DNA of 21,086 nucleotides from an uncultured Eubacterium sp. (GTDB lineage Bacteria > Bacillota > Clostridia > Lachnospirales > Lachnospiraceae), in the NCBI GenBank assembly GCA_958446835.1, contig CAUCXT010000043.1, positions 1 to 21,086 on the forward strand, in the 5' to 3' direction. Positions within the stretch are counted from its first letter, which is position 1; each line of letters starts with the position of its first letter. The notes under the pieces were generated by a model. It saw nothing but the letters and a program-made list of their open reading frames with translations, was not told the DNA's origin and ran no database searches. This document shows positions 14,022 through 21,086 of this stretch, one piece after another. A program made the translations under genes and the position numbers.

Positions 14022-14942
14022 ATGAAAAAGAATTTTATTAAAAAGGCAGCTACAGCATTACTCCTTGTGAGCACACTTGCACTCAGCGCATGTGGAAAGA
14101 AGGCTTCTGAGCCTGTAAAGATTGGTGTTCCTGATGACGGAACGAATCAGTCAAGAGCTATCAAGCTTCTTGAGACAGCAGGACTTATCGAGGTAGACCC
14201 TGCGGCAGGTTACACACCGGAGCTTAAGGATGTAACAAAGTACATCTACAATATTGAGATTGTTCCTACAACAGCTAATACGCTTACATCTACACTCGGG
14301 GATTACGGTGCAAGCACAATCAACGGTACTTATGCAATTCCTTACGGACTTGTTCCATCTAAGGATGCGCTCATAATTGAGAAGCAGGACGAGAACGGCG
14401 ACAACCCTTATGTCAACATTATCGTTGCAAGAACAGAGGATGCTGATAATGAAGTATATAAGACTATTGTCGATGCATTCCACACACAGACAGTTGCAGA
14501 GTTCCTCTTAGAGGCATACAAGGAAGCATATTTCCCTGCATTTGATTACAATGCGGACTATACAGTTGATGACAATTTTGTAAATGATATATTAAACTAC
14601 AAGTCATCAAAGGATGGAAAGACAGTTGTCAAGGTTGGTGTGTGCGGTTCATCCAATGACCACTGGCTTGCAGTACAGAAGGTGCTCGATGATGAGAATG
14701 CCGGTATCTATATTGAACTTGTGACATTCGATGCATACAACCTTCCTAATGAGGCACTCAACAATGGAGATATCGACCTCAATTCCTTCCAGCATAAGGC
14801 ATATCTCAACAATGATGCGGCAGCCAACGGCTATAATCTCACTGTTATAGGTGACACACTTATAGCTCCATTGTCACTGTACTCTAACAAGGTTAACTCT
14901 CTTGACGCCCTGAAGGAGCTTGCAGGTCTTAAGGAAAATTAA
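14022..14942 (+). CDS. metQ: MetQ/NlpA-family methionine-binding lipoprotein, circularly permuted
   Basis: A 306-residue lipoprotein with signal peptide and lipobox LSAC (Cys24); the ATG follows AGAGGAAAAG. It delivers methionine to MetI at the outer face of the membrane. The order of parts is reversed compared with ordinary MetQ. Residues 32-175 (VPDDGTNQSRA, AGLIEV, STINGTYA, NPYVNIIVAR, ending YFPAF) match the C-terminal half of E. coli MetQ. After a linker (about 176-201), residues 202-300 (VKVGV, ELVTFDAYNLPNEAL, GDIDLNSFQHKAYL, SLYSNKVNSLDALKEL) match the N-terminal half. Positions equivalent to the E. coli methionine contacts, from memory, are kept: Tyr239, Phe256, His258, Tyr261, Arg45, Asn101, Asn132. 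Codon style matches its neighbours and the frame is unbroken, so this looks like a working protein and not a rearranged fragment. Confidence 0.9.
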   Translation: MKKNFIKKAATALLLVSTLALSACGKKASEPVKIGVPDDGTNQSRAIKLLETAGLIEVDPAAGYTPELKDVTKYIYNIEIVPTTANTLTSTLGDYGASTINGTYAIPYGLVPSKDALIIEKQDENGDNPYVNIIVARTEDADNEVYKTIVDAFHTQTVAEFLLEAYKEAYFPAFDYNADYTVDDNFVNDILNYKSSKDGKTVVKVGVCGSSNDHWLAVQKVLDDENAGIYIELVTFDAYNLPNEALNNGDIDLNSFQHKAYLNNDAAANGYNLTVIGDTLIAPLSLYSNKVNSLDALKELAGLKEN

Positions 14943-14968
14943 ATTTTAAGTTTAAAGTATTGAAGCTA

Positions 14969-15009
14969 AGTCGGTGCGGTGGATGTAAGTCTGCTGCACT
15001 GACTGTTTT
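14969..15009 (+). terminator. Terminator after metQ
   Basis: AGTCGGTGC (14969-14977) pairs with GCACTGACT (14996-15004, one G-U). Further wobble pairs lie inside, and GTTTTA follows. It separates metNIQ from the amidohydrolase gene, though readthrough is possible. Confidence 0.65.
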
Positions 15010-15075
15010 AGGTTTATAGCTAAAATAATCTAAGGTATGAATATGAAAATCATAGATTTGATTATTATATCATCC

Positions 15076-15123
15076 GGAAAGTTAACTGCCCGGGCTGATA
15101 GGAGATTAAAATAGGAAAGTTAA
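15076..15123 (+). repeat. Direct repeat GGAAAGTTAA before the amidohydrolase gene
   Basis: The 10-mer GGAAAGTTAA occurs at 15076-15085 and 15114-15123, 38 bp apart, just ahead of the ribosome binding site. The rest of 15010-15141 shows no clear promoter. A regulatory role is possible but not shown. Confidence 0.35.
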
Positions 15124-15141
15124 AGCGGAGGAGATAAAAGA

Positions 15142-16335
15142 ATGAATGAGATAGAAAAAAGTATATACAATGATGTTATGGCAGACCATCAGTATGTTGT
15201 GAATTTAAGAAGATATTTTCACATGAACCCTGAGACGGCAAAGGAAGAGTTCGGCACCGCAAAGCGCATAGAGGAGGAGCTTGACAAGATTGGAATTGAG
15301 CATAAGCGCGTTGGGGAGACGGGTGTATATGCAGAGATTAAAGGAAATCTTGCCGGGGATAAGACGATTGTGCTGAGGGCGGACATAGATGCACTTGATG
15401 TCGAGGAGGCACATGAATGTCCTTATAAGAGTACTATACCGGGAAAAATGCATGCCTGCGGACATGACGCTCATGCGGCTGCGCTCGTGGGTGCGGCGAG
15501 AATATTGGCTGCCAATAAGGATAAGTTCGGAGGAACGGTGCGCCTTACATTCCAGCAGGGTGAGGAGATTGGCTACGGTGCAAGGCTCTTTGTGGATGGA
15601 GGATATCTTGACGGAGCGGACAGAACCTTCGGAATACATGTAAGCTCAGCTTATGATGTAGGAAAGGTTGTCGCTTCAATCGGTCCTAATAATGCCAGTG
15701 TTGACTGGTTCAGAATTTCAGTCCATGGCAAGTCTGCACATGTGTCGACACCTCATCTTGGGGTGGATGCACTTTACATAGCAAGTCAGATAGTTGTAGC
15801 GATACAGGCACTTATAACAAGAAGAACCAATCCTCTTGAGAGCATTCTTATAGGCATAGGTAAGCTTGATGCAGGAACAGCTTATAATGTTGTGGCTGAG
15901 GAAGCTGCGATGGAAGGAACAATACGTGTATTCTCACCTGAACTCAGAAAGGCTACCAAGGAAAGAACAGAGCTTGTCGCCTCATCCATAGCGGCAATGT
16001 ATGGTGGAACAGTGGCAATAGAGTGGAAGGATTTCACATCACCTCTCATAAATGACGAGGCGTCCACACTTGAGGTGAGAAAGGTTCTCACATCGGTATT
16101 TGGCAAGGAGAGCGTAGTTGAGAGCAGGACACCATCACTTGGTGGGGATGATTTTGCTGAGTATATCTTAAAGGTTCCGGGCTGCTATGCATTCGTTGGC
16201 TCTAGAAATCCTGAGATACCTGAGACAGGTGTGGCGCATCACAATTCACATTTTGATGTGGATGATGGCGCACTCTCCATTATGGTAAACCTCATGAGCA
16301 ACTATGCTATAGAGTTTCTTAATGGTGAAGTTTAA
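15142..16335 (+). CDS. M20D-family amidohydrolase (N-acyl amino acid hydrolase type)
   Basis: A 397-residue cytosolic metallo-hydrolase of the family with hippurate hydrolases and N-acyl-L-amino acid amidohydrolases. The ATG follows GGAGGAGA at seven bases. Visible motifs are RADIDAL (79-85), the metal site HACGHDAH (104-111; Cys106, His108), QQGEEIGYGA (138-147; Glu141, Glu142), GIHV (His166) and the dimer-domain HGKSAH (195-200). The C-terminal VAHHNSHFDVDDGAL supplies a further metal-ligand candidate. The family removes acyl groups from amino acids or cleaves related amides. It sits right after metNIQ, so methionine derivatives are a reasonable guess at the substrate, but a terminator-like hairpin lies between. 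Substrate specificity cannot be read from sequence. Confidence 0.88.
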   Translation: MNEIEKSIYNDVMADHQYVVNLRRYFHMNPETAKEEFGTAKRIEEELDKIGIEHKRVGETGVYAEIKGNLAGDKTIVLRADIDALDVEEAHECPYKSTIPGKMHACGHDAHAAALVGAARILAANKDKFGGTVRLTFQQGEEIGYGARLFVDGGYLDGADRTFGIHVSSAYDVGKVVASIGPNNASVDWFRISVHGKSAHVSTPHLGVDALYIASQIVVAIQALITRRTNPLESILIGIGKLDAGTAYNVVAEEAAMEGTIRVFSPELRKATKERTELVASSIAAMYGGTVAIEWKDFTSPLINDEASTLEVRKVLTSVFGKESVVESRTPSLGGDDFAEYILKVPGCYAFVGSRNPEIPETGVAHHNSHFDVDDGALSIMVNLMSNYAIEFLNGEV

Positions 16336-16353
16336 TTAAAAAATAACTTTATA

Positions 16354-16397
16354 AAGACCTGCACTATGGTATATAATGGTATCATGGTGCAGGTCTT
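16354..16397. terminator. Strong hairpin after the amidohydrolase gene
   Basis: AAGACCTGCAC (16354-16364) pairs perfectly with GTGCAGGTCTT (16387-16397). With wobble pairs the stem extends inward to about 19 bp. The U tract on the + strand is poor (TTATGTG). It is probably the 3' end of the transcript, or a stabilising hairpin. Confidence 0.6.
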
Positions 16398-16512
16398 ATG
16401 TGCTTCTATATGGTAATTGCGAAAAATAGTGTGACAGTTGTACGTTGTGCAATTTTACCGGTGAATTTGAGTTTCACGATTATCTAATATTTATAATGAG
16501 AAGGAGATTGTA

Positions 16513-17271
16513 ATGTCGAAAAAATATATTTCATGGAATGTAAATGGTCTTAGAGCATGCCTTGACAAGGGATTTATGGATTTCTTTGATAAGGTGGACG
16601 CGGATGCGGTATGCCTTCAGGAGATTAAGCTGTCGGAGGGACAGCTTGCATGGGACAAGCCGGGTTATCATGCGTACTGGAATTACGCTAAGAAGAAAGG
16701 GTATTCGGGAACGGCGATTTTTTCAAAGGAGGAACCTTTGAGTGTTTCCTACGATATGGGAATTGAGGAACATGACAATGAAGGAAGGATAATTGCACTT
16801 GAATTTGCCGACTACTACCTTGTCACCGTGTACACGCCTAATTCACAGAGAGGGCTTGAGAGGCTTGATTACAGAATGAAGTGGGAGGATGATTTCAGGG
16901 CATACCTCAATAAGCTTCGCGAAAACAAGCCTGTCATCGTGTGCGGTGATATGAATGTGGCGCACAAAGAGATAGACTTAAAGAACCCTAAGAGCAACCG
17001 AAAAAATGCCGGCTTCACCGATGAGGAGAGGGGCAAGATGACAGAGCTTCTTGACAGCGGTTTTATCGACACATTCAGATATTTTTATCCTGATGTGACG
17101 GACAGGTATTCGTGGTGGTCCTATATGTTTCACGCCAGAGAGAACAATGCCGGGTGGCGCATAGATTATTTTCTTGTATCTGAGGAGCTTAAGGACAGGT
17201 TGGTGAGCGCGGATATTCATCACAGCGTGATGGGTTCAGACCACTGCCCTGTAGAGCTTGTGATAGAATAA
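16513..17271 (+). CDS. xth: Exodeoxyribonuclease III family AP endonuclease
   Basis: A 252-residue DNA repair enzyme that cuts the backbone 5' to abasic sites and trims 3' ends. Family motifs are in order: WNVNGLRA (8-15, Asn11), LQEIKL (35-40, metal ligand Glu37), YTPNSQRGLERLDYR (107-121, Tyr107), GDMNVAH (145-151, Asp146 and Asn148), WRIDYFL (215-221, Asp218) and GSDHCPV (241-247, Asp243 and His244). Length and motifs are normal. The ATG at 16513 follows AAGGAGA. It is probably transcribed together with the membrane protein gene 14 bases downstream. The name exoA is also used for this family in Gram-positives. Confidence 0.96.
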   Translation: MSKKYISWNVNGLRACLDKGFMDFFDKVDADAVCLQEIKLSEGQLAWDKPGYHAYWNYAKKKGYSGTAIFSKEEPLSVSYDMGIEEHDNEGRIIALEFADYYLVTVYTPNSQRGLERLDYRMKWEDDFRAYLNKLRENKPVIVCGDMNVAHKEIDLKNPKSNRKNAGFTDEERGKMTELLDSGFIDTFRYFYPDVTDRYSWWSYMFHARENNAGWRIDYFLVSEELKDRLVSADIHHSVMGSDHCPVELVIE

Positions 17272-17285
17272 AAGGGTGGTTACAG

Positions 17286-18392
17286 ATGGATGCAGCTAAT
17301 GAGAATTTAATTGGAAATGAACAGATAAGCAGTGAGCCGGAGACAAATTCAGGAGAGCCTGCGTTGGAAGATGTGCAGGACAGTGCCGGAGAGCTTGCAG
17401 TGGAAGAGGTGCAGGACAATGCCGCGGCAGACAGCAAAAAGAAGAAAAAGGTTAAAGTCCATGCCTCTTTTGCAAAGAATATTGTATCGGTAGTTTTGTT
17501 CACACTGGCACTGGCGCTTGGCATTGCCGCTGGTATGCTGTATTTTGTGAGGGAAGCACTTGATTCGGACAGAGTTGAGGAAGCCGTCCATAATATGACG
17601 ATAGGTGACATCGGAATAGGGGTATGGTATGGACTTGAGGGACAGGATATAACTCTGGACGAATATATCACCGATGTATTTAATTCGTCAGGCACGGTGA
17701 GCGTACAGCAAAAGGATATCAAGAAGCTTCTTGACAGCAGATTTGTGAAGAATTTTACAGCAGATTTATTTAATGGATATATTGCGGATTTTCTTTATGG
17801 GACAGGTGAGGGCTTTATAGAAATTCAGAGTATTATGACCCTTTTGGATAACAACTGGGATGAGATAAGCTCTGTCACTGGAATTGAATCAGTGCAGATG
17901 AAAGGCATGACGCAGGAAAATATAAAAAAAGCCGTTCTTGATGGGGTGCGTGAAAGATTGGTAAAGGACATACACTTTGACAGCTTTACATTTTCAGGCA
18001 TGAGAAGACAGTATCCATTCATGCTGAATGTTCTCAGTACGGCTGTCACATATCCGGTAATAATATTAATTGCTGCTGTGTCGGTGCTCCTGCTGCTTAT
18101 AATATTATTTATGAATATAAGATACTGCGGAGGATTCAGATATATCGGAAACTGTTTTTGCATAATCGGAATTGTCAATCTGGCTGCGGCAGTGGCAATG
18201 TTCGTTCTGCCGGTAGTGCTTAATGGGATATTCGGTCTGGGCTATGATTTTTACATATCACTTTTCACCTTACAGGTGACGCGCGCACTGTATGTAGGAG
18301 CAGCCTTTGTTGTCTGCGGAATAATACTGAGCACATTCGGAAAAATAATAAGGTCTGTCCGAAGGAGAATATTGAGGCGGAAATTGACATAA
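17286..18392 (+). CDS. Membrane protein of unknown function
   Basis: A 368-residue protein I do not recognise. An acidic, probably disordered N-terminus (1-50) holds an imperfect tandem 12-residue repeat (LEDVQDSAGELA then VEEVQDNAAADS; 36-bp period from about 17365). A basic patch KKKKK follows, then a helix at about 66-88. An extracytoplasmic region (about 90-248) has no Cys and predicted helices. Three more helices lie at about 254-276, 288-312 and 335-353, with a very basic C-terminal tail (RSVRRRILRRK). The layout, one helix, an outer domain, then three helices, suggests a membrane-anchored sensor or transport accessory, but no function should be assigned. It lies 14 bases after the AP endonuclease gene, and the gpmI promoter overlaps its last codons. 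Confidence 0.75.
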   Translation: MDAANENLIGNEQISSEPETNSGEPALEDVQDSAGELAVEEVQDNAAADSKKKKKVKVHASFAKNIVSVVLFTLALALGIAAGMLYFVREALDSDRVEEAVHNMTIGDIGIGVWYGLEGQDITLDEYITDVFNSSGTVSVQQKDIKKLLDSRFVKNFTADLFNGYIADFLYGTGEGFIEIQSIMTLLDNNWDEISSVTGIESVQMKGMTQENIKKAVLDGVRERLVKDIHFDSFTFSGMRRQYPFMLNVLSTAVTYPVIILIAAVSVLLLLIILFMNIRYCGGFRYIGNCFCIIGIVNLAAAVAMFVLPVVLNGIFGLGYDFYISLFTLQVTRALYVGAAFVVCGIILSTFGKIIRSVRRRILRRKLT

Positions 18393-18412
18393 TTTTCACA
18401 GTATGGTACAAT
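18384..18412 (+). promoter_or_regulatory. gpmI promoter
   Basis: Consensus TTGACA (18384-18389) and TACAAT (18407-18412) are exactly 17 bp apart. The -35 overlaps the last codons of the preceding gene. It is one of the two best sigma-A-type promoters in the window and fits a highly expressed glycolytic gene. Confidence 0.8.
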
Positions 18413-18459
18413 TCACACGGAAAAACATGAAAAATATAAATATAAAGGAGATTGTTAAA

Positions 18460-20004
18460 ATGAGTAAGAAACCGGTTGTACTTATGGTACTTGATGGCTA
18501 CGGACTTAGTGACCGTACAGAAGGAAATGCCATTGCTCTTGCAAATACACCTGTGATGGATAAGCTTATGAAGGAGTGCCCATTTGTAAAGGGTAACGCT
18601 TCAGGACTTGCAGTAGGCCTCCCGGATGGGCAGATGGGTAACTCTGAGGTTGGACACATGAACATTGGTGCCGGACGTATTATATATCAGGATCTCACAA
18701 GAATCACCAAGGACATCGAGGACGGAACATTCTTTAAGAATGAGGCTCTCCTTGCCGCAATCAATAACTGTAAGGCTAATGATTCAGCACTTCACATGTT
18801 CGGACTTCTCTCAAGCGGTGGTGTACACAGCCACAACACACATCTTTACGGACTTCTTGAGCTTGCTAAGCGCGAGGGTCTTAAGAAGGTGTATGTGCAT
18901 GCTTTCCTTGACGGAAGAGATACACCTCCTGCTTCAGGCGTTGATTTCGTGAAGGAGCTTGTCGGCAAGATGAAGGAGATTGGCGTAGGACAGGTTGCCT
19001 CAGTTTCAGGTCGTTACTATGCTATGGACAGAGATAACAACTATGACAGAGTTGAGAAGGCTTACAACGCTATAGTTAACGGCGTAGGTGAGACAGCAGA
19101 CTGTCCTGTATGTGCAGTTAAGAATTCCTATGAAGCAGGTAAGACGGATGAGTTCGTAGTTCCTACAGTGATTGTGGATGAGAACAAGAAGCCTGTTGCA
19201 ACTGTAAACGATAAGGATTCCATTATCTTCTTCAACTTCCGTCCTGACCGTGCAAGAGAGATAACACATTGCTTCTGCGACAACGAATTCGATAAGTTCG
19301 ACCGCGGTGCAAGAAAGGATGTCACCTTCGTATGCTTCAAGGATTATGATGAGTCAATTCCTAACAAGCTTGTGGCATTCAAGAAGGAGAGCATCAGCAA
19401 CACACTTGGTGAGTACCTTGCAAAGTGTGGCAAGAAGCAGCTCAGGCTTGCTGAGACAGAGAAGTATGCACATGTTACTTTCTTCTTCAACGGCGGTGTT
19501 GAGGAGCCTAATGTAGATGAGGCAAGACTTCTTGTAAACAGCCCCAAGGATGTAGCTACCTATGACCTCAAGCCTGAAATGAGCGCTCCTGAGGTTGGCA
19601 TGGATCTTGTTGAGGCTATCAAGTCCGATAAGTATGATGTCATCATCATCAATTTTGCTAACCCTGATATGGTAGGTCATACAGGTGTTATCCCGGCTGC
19701 AATCAAGGCTGTTGAGAGAGTAGACCAGCTTGTAGGTGACGCTGTACAGGCGATAAAGGATGTTGACGGCGTTCTCTTCATCTGCGCAGACCACGGAAAC
19801 GCAGAGAAGATGATTGACTATGAGACCGGCAAGCCTCATACAGCACACACAACTAACCCTGTTCCATTTATCCTTGTAAATGCAGACCCATCATACAAGC
19901 TCAGAGAGGGTGGATGCCTTGCTGATATCGCTCCTACACTTCTTGAGATTATGGGACTTCCTCAGCCTGCTGAGATGACAGGAAAGTCACTTATCGTTAA
20001 ATAA
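18460..20004 (+). CDS. gpmI: 2,3-bisphosphoglycerate-independent phosphoglycerate mutase
   Basis: A 514-residue manganese-dependent glycolytic enzyme that interconverts 3- and 2-phosphoglycerate through a phosphoserine. I start it at the ATG at 18460 after AAGGAG; an upstream in-frame ATG at 18403 would lie in the promoter. The alkaline-phosphatase-like metal sites are Asp12 in LDGYG, the nucleophile Ser62 in GNSEVGH, Asp403 and His407 in NPDMVGH, Asp444-His445 in ADHGNAEKM, and His463. Substrate-binding features are His123, DGRDTPP (151-157), GRYYAMDRD (184-192), FRPDRARE (260-267) and Lys335. All are intact. The gene uses codons in the manner of tpiA, unlike the regulatory genes between them. 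Confidence 0.98.
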   Translation: MSKKPVVLMVLDGYGLSDRTEGNAIALANTPVMDKLMKECPFVKGNASGLAVGLPDGQMGNSEVGHMNIGAGRIIYQDLTRITKDIEDGTFFKNEALLAAINNCKANDSALHMFGLLSSGGVHSHNTHLYGLLELAKREGLKKVYVHAFLDGRDTPPASGVDFVKELVGKMKEIGVGQVASVSGRYYAMDRDNNYDRVEKAYNAIVNGVGETADCPVCAVKNSYEAGKTDEFVVPTVIVDENKKPVATVNDKDSIIFFNFRPDRAREITHCFCDNEFDKFDRGARKDVTFVCFKDYDESIPNKLVAFKKESISNTLGEYLAKCGKKQLRLAETEKYAHVTFFFNGGVEEPNVDEARLLVNSPKDVATYDLKPEMSAPEVGMDLVEAIKSDKYDVIIINFANPDMVGHTGVIPAAIKAVERVDQLVGDAVQAIKDVDGVLFICADHGNAEKMIDYETGKPHTAHTTNPVPFILVNADPSYKLREGGCLADIAPTLLEIMGLPQPAEMTGKSLIVK

Positions 20005-20020
20005 ATTATAAAAATACTTG

Positions 20021-20068
20021 AAAAAGAGCACCGACTATGTTAAGATAGACAAAGTTGGTGCTCTTTTT
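20021..20068. terminator. Terminator after gpmI
   Basis: A 16-bp stem (20021-20036 with 20053-20068, one G-U pair) has a 16-nt loop. A5 and T5 tracts close the arms. It is a strong hairpin, possibly active in both directions. Confidence 0.9.
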
Positions 20069-20140
20069 GTGCAAAAGTAATCCGTGATGGGTTTAATGAA
20101 AATAGCACTTATTGGTATATTTGCTTAGGAGGTGTGAACC

Positions 20141-20374
20141 ATGGCAGTTTTGAAGATAATATTAACAGTGATTTTTGTAATTGATTGTATAGCTTTATCG
20201 GCAATAGTGTTACTTCAGGAAGGTAAGAGCGCAGGACTTGGTGCAATAAGCGGTGCTGCTGAGACTTACTGGGGCAGAAATAAGGGACGCTCAGTGGAAG
20301 GTAAGCTTGAGAAGTTTACTACCATTGCTGCGATTGCTTTCCTTGTAATAGCTTTGATTCTCAATGTATTTTAG
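20141..20374 (+). CDS. secG: Preprotein translocase subunit SecG
   Basis: A 77-residue membrane protein of the Sec translocon, aiding SecA-driven protein export with SecY and SecE. Two helices (about 5-25 and 58-76) flank the conserved LLQEGKSAGLGAISGAAETYWGRNKGRS loop; its core is QEGKSAGLG (26-34). The ATG follows AGGAGGTG. Neighbours are gpmI before and rnr after, a standard Gram-positive order. Confidence 0.95.
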   Translation: MAVLKIILTVIFVIDCIALSAIVLLQEGKSAGLGAISGAAETYWGRNKGRSVEGKLEKFTTIAAIAFLVIALILNVF

Positions 20375-20380
20375 TAGATG

Positions 20381-20414
20381 ACACCCTTGCAGATAACACT
20401 GTGAGGGTGTTTTT
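20381..20414 (+). terminator. Terminator or attenuator between secG and rnr
   Basis: ACACCCTTGCAG (20381-20392) pairs with CTGTGAGGGTGT (20399-20410) through 12 pairs, two of them G-U, with a 6-nt loop and TTTT after it. No promoter is visible before rnr, so partial readthrough is likely. Confidence 0.8.
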
Positions 20415-20433
20415 GTGTAGATTGGAGGGGAAT

Positions 20434-21086
20434 ATGGACGAATTATTTGAACAGAGAAAAAAGATGATAGTTGAATTGGTAAATGATGAGCTGTATGTTC
20501 CGATGAAGATAAAGGAGCTGGCGATTTTCTTAAATGTAGCCAAGGAGGACAGGCTTGAGCTTGAGCGTGTGCTTGACAGTCTTGTGTCGGAGGGAAAGCT
20601 CACGCTTACCAAGAAGGGTAAGTATATGAAACCGGATGCTTCACAGATAACAGGTGTGTTTGAGAGCCATCCAAACGGTTTTGGGTTTGTCACGATAGAG
20701 GGAGAAACGGATGACGTGTTCATACCGGCTAAATACACAGCGGGTGCACTTCACCATGACAGGGTTCAGATTGTCATAACCTGTGAGAAAGCTCAGGGAA
20801 GAAGGCGCGAGGGACGCGTAATCAAGGTGTTGGAGCATGGCGCAGACCATCTTGTCGGTTATTACCAGAAATCTAAGAGCTATGGCTTTGTAAGACCGGA
20901 TGACCAGCATTTTCTTAAGGATATATATATACCTGCCGGGTGTGATATGGGTGCGGTCAATGGACACAAGGTGGTTGTGAAGATAACCAATTACGGTGAT
21001 GACACACACAAGCCTGAGGGAAAAGTGATTGAGATTCTTGGACATGTCAATGACCCGGGAACAGACATAATGTCCGTGATAGCCGC
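20434..21086 (+). CDS. rnr: Ribonuclease R, 5' part
   Basis: A 3'-to-5' exoribonuclease that degrades structured RNA and works in tmRNA quality control. Only the first 217 codons or so are in the window; the frame is open to the right edge. The ATG at 20434 follows GGAGGGG. A winged-helix segment (about 10-67) is followed by two cold-shock-like OB domains (GVFESHPNGFGFVTIEGETDDVF at about 74-96 and YYQKSKSYGFVRPDD at about 142-156). The start of the RNB catalytic domain appears at the end (LGHVNDPGTDIMSVIA). Family and gene order agree. Confidence 0.95.
   Translation, partial: MDELFEQRKKMIVELVNDELYVPMKIKELAIFLNVAKEDRLELERVLDSLVSEGKLTLTKKGKYMKPDASQITGVFESHPNGFGFVTIEGETDDVFIPAKYTAGALHHDRVQIVITCEKAQGRRREGRVIKVLEHGADHLVGYYQKSKSYGFVRPDDQHFLKDIYIPAGCDMGAVNGHKVVVKITNYGDDTHKPEGKVIEILGHVNDPGTDIMSVIA

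Noticed and set aside
15037..15114. A 25-codon frame starting MNMKIIDLIII upstream of the amidohydrolase gene
   Set aside because: It has only a weak TAAGG ribosome site and no recognised leader-peptide feature. Chance is likely at this length.
16467..16497. TATAAT just before the AP endonuclease gene as a promoter
   Set aside because: The predicted transcript would start within the ribosome binding site, and the nearest -35 match needs a 19-bp spacer.
1..21086. CRISPR arrays, tRNA, rRNA, insertion sequences or integrases
   Set aside because: I looked for regularly spaced repeats, tRNA-like cloverleaf ends and transposase frames on both strands and saw none. The long minus-strand frames are shadows of + strand genes without ribosome sites or family motifs.

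Overview
The window comes from a low-to-moderate GC Gram-positive anaerobe, most probably a gut Lachnospiraceae (Clostridia, Bacillota). This rests on the glycolysis/export cluster at the edges (tpiA, cofactor-independent gpmI, secG, rnr), strong GGAGG ribosome binding sites, a LytTR regulator with a GHKL-type kinase, a BlaI/BlaR1 pair and the style of the lipoproteins. The species cannot be named from the sequence alone.

Layout, all genes on the + strand: (1) tpiA at 83-829. (2) A two-component system at 1078-3635, a LytTR response regulator overlapping a large histidine kinase by 4 nt. (3) An ECF sigma/anti-sigma-like locus at 3813-5793, in which the sigma gene has lost its 3' part. (4) A lipoprotein, ABC ATPase and ABC permease operon at 5984-10121. 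(5) blaI-blaR1 at 10247-11939, with a near-consensus promoter and two identically built dyads. (6) A methionine import operon metN-metI-metQ at 12195-14942, followed by an M20D amidohydrolase at 15142-16335. (7) An ExoIII-type AP endonuclease at 16513-17271 and an unknown membrane protein at 17286-18392. (8) gpmI with its own promoter, secG, and the 5' part of rnr running off the right edge. No intergenic stretch exceeds 300 bases. Most end in terminators or hold promoters and dyads, which are listed.

Most notable points. (a) The MetQ-like lipoprotein at 14022-14942 appears circularly permuted. The half that is C-terminal in ordinary MetQ comes first, directly after the lipobox, and the N-terminal half comes last. 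The ligand-contact positions I recall for E. coli MetQ are all kept. (b) The membrane sensor of the histidine kinase aligns nearly gap-free with the N-terminal half of the ABC permease encoded 4.5 kb downstream, so it looks like a permease-derived sensor. The permease itself looks like a fused duplication of two such halves. (c) The ECF sigma gene is cut before region 4 and runs straight into the start of its partner gene at a sequence that suggests a deletion between short direct repeats. (d) blaI is preceded by two GTTTA-N7-TAAAC dyads 29 bp apart, one on the -10 box and one just past the predicted start of transcription.

How the parts may work together (inference): the kinase and regulator may watch or control the lipoprotein/ABC transporter. 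BlaI/BlaR1 may respond to an envelope signal. MetNIQ with the amidohydrolase may import methionine or acylated derivatives and release the free amino acid. The regulatory and transport genes lie between tpiA and gpmI, which are neighbours in many related bacteria.
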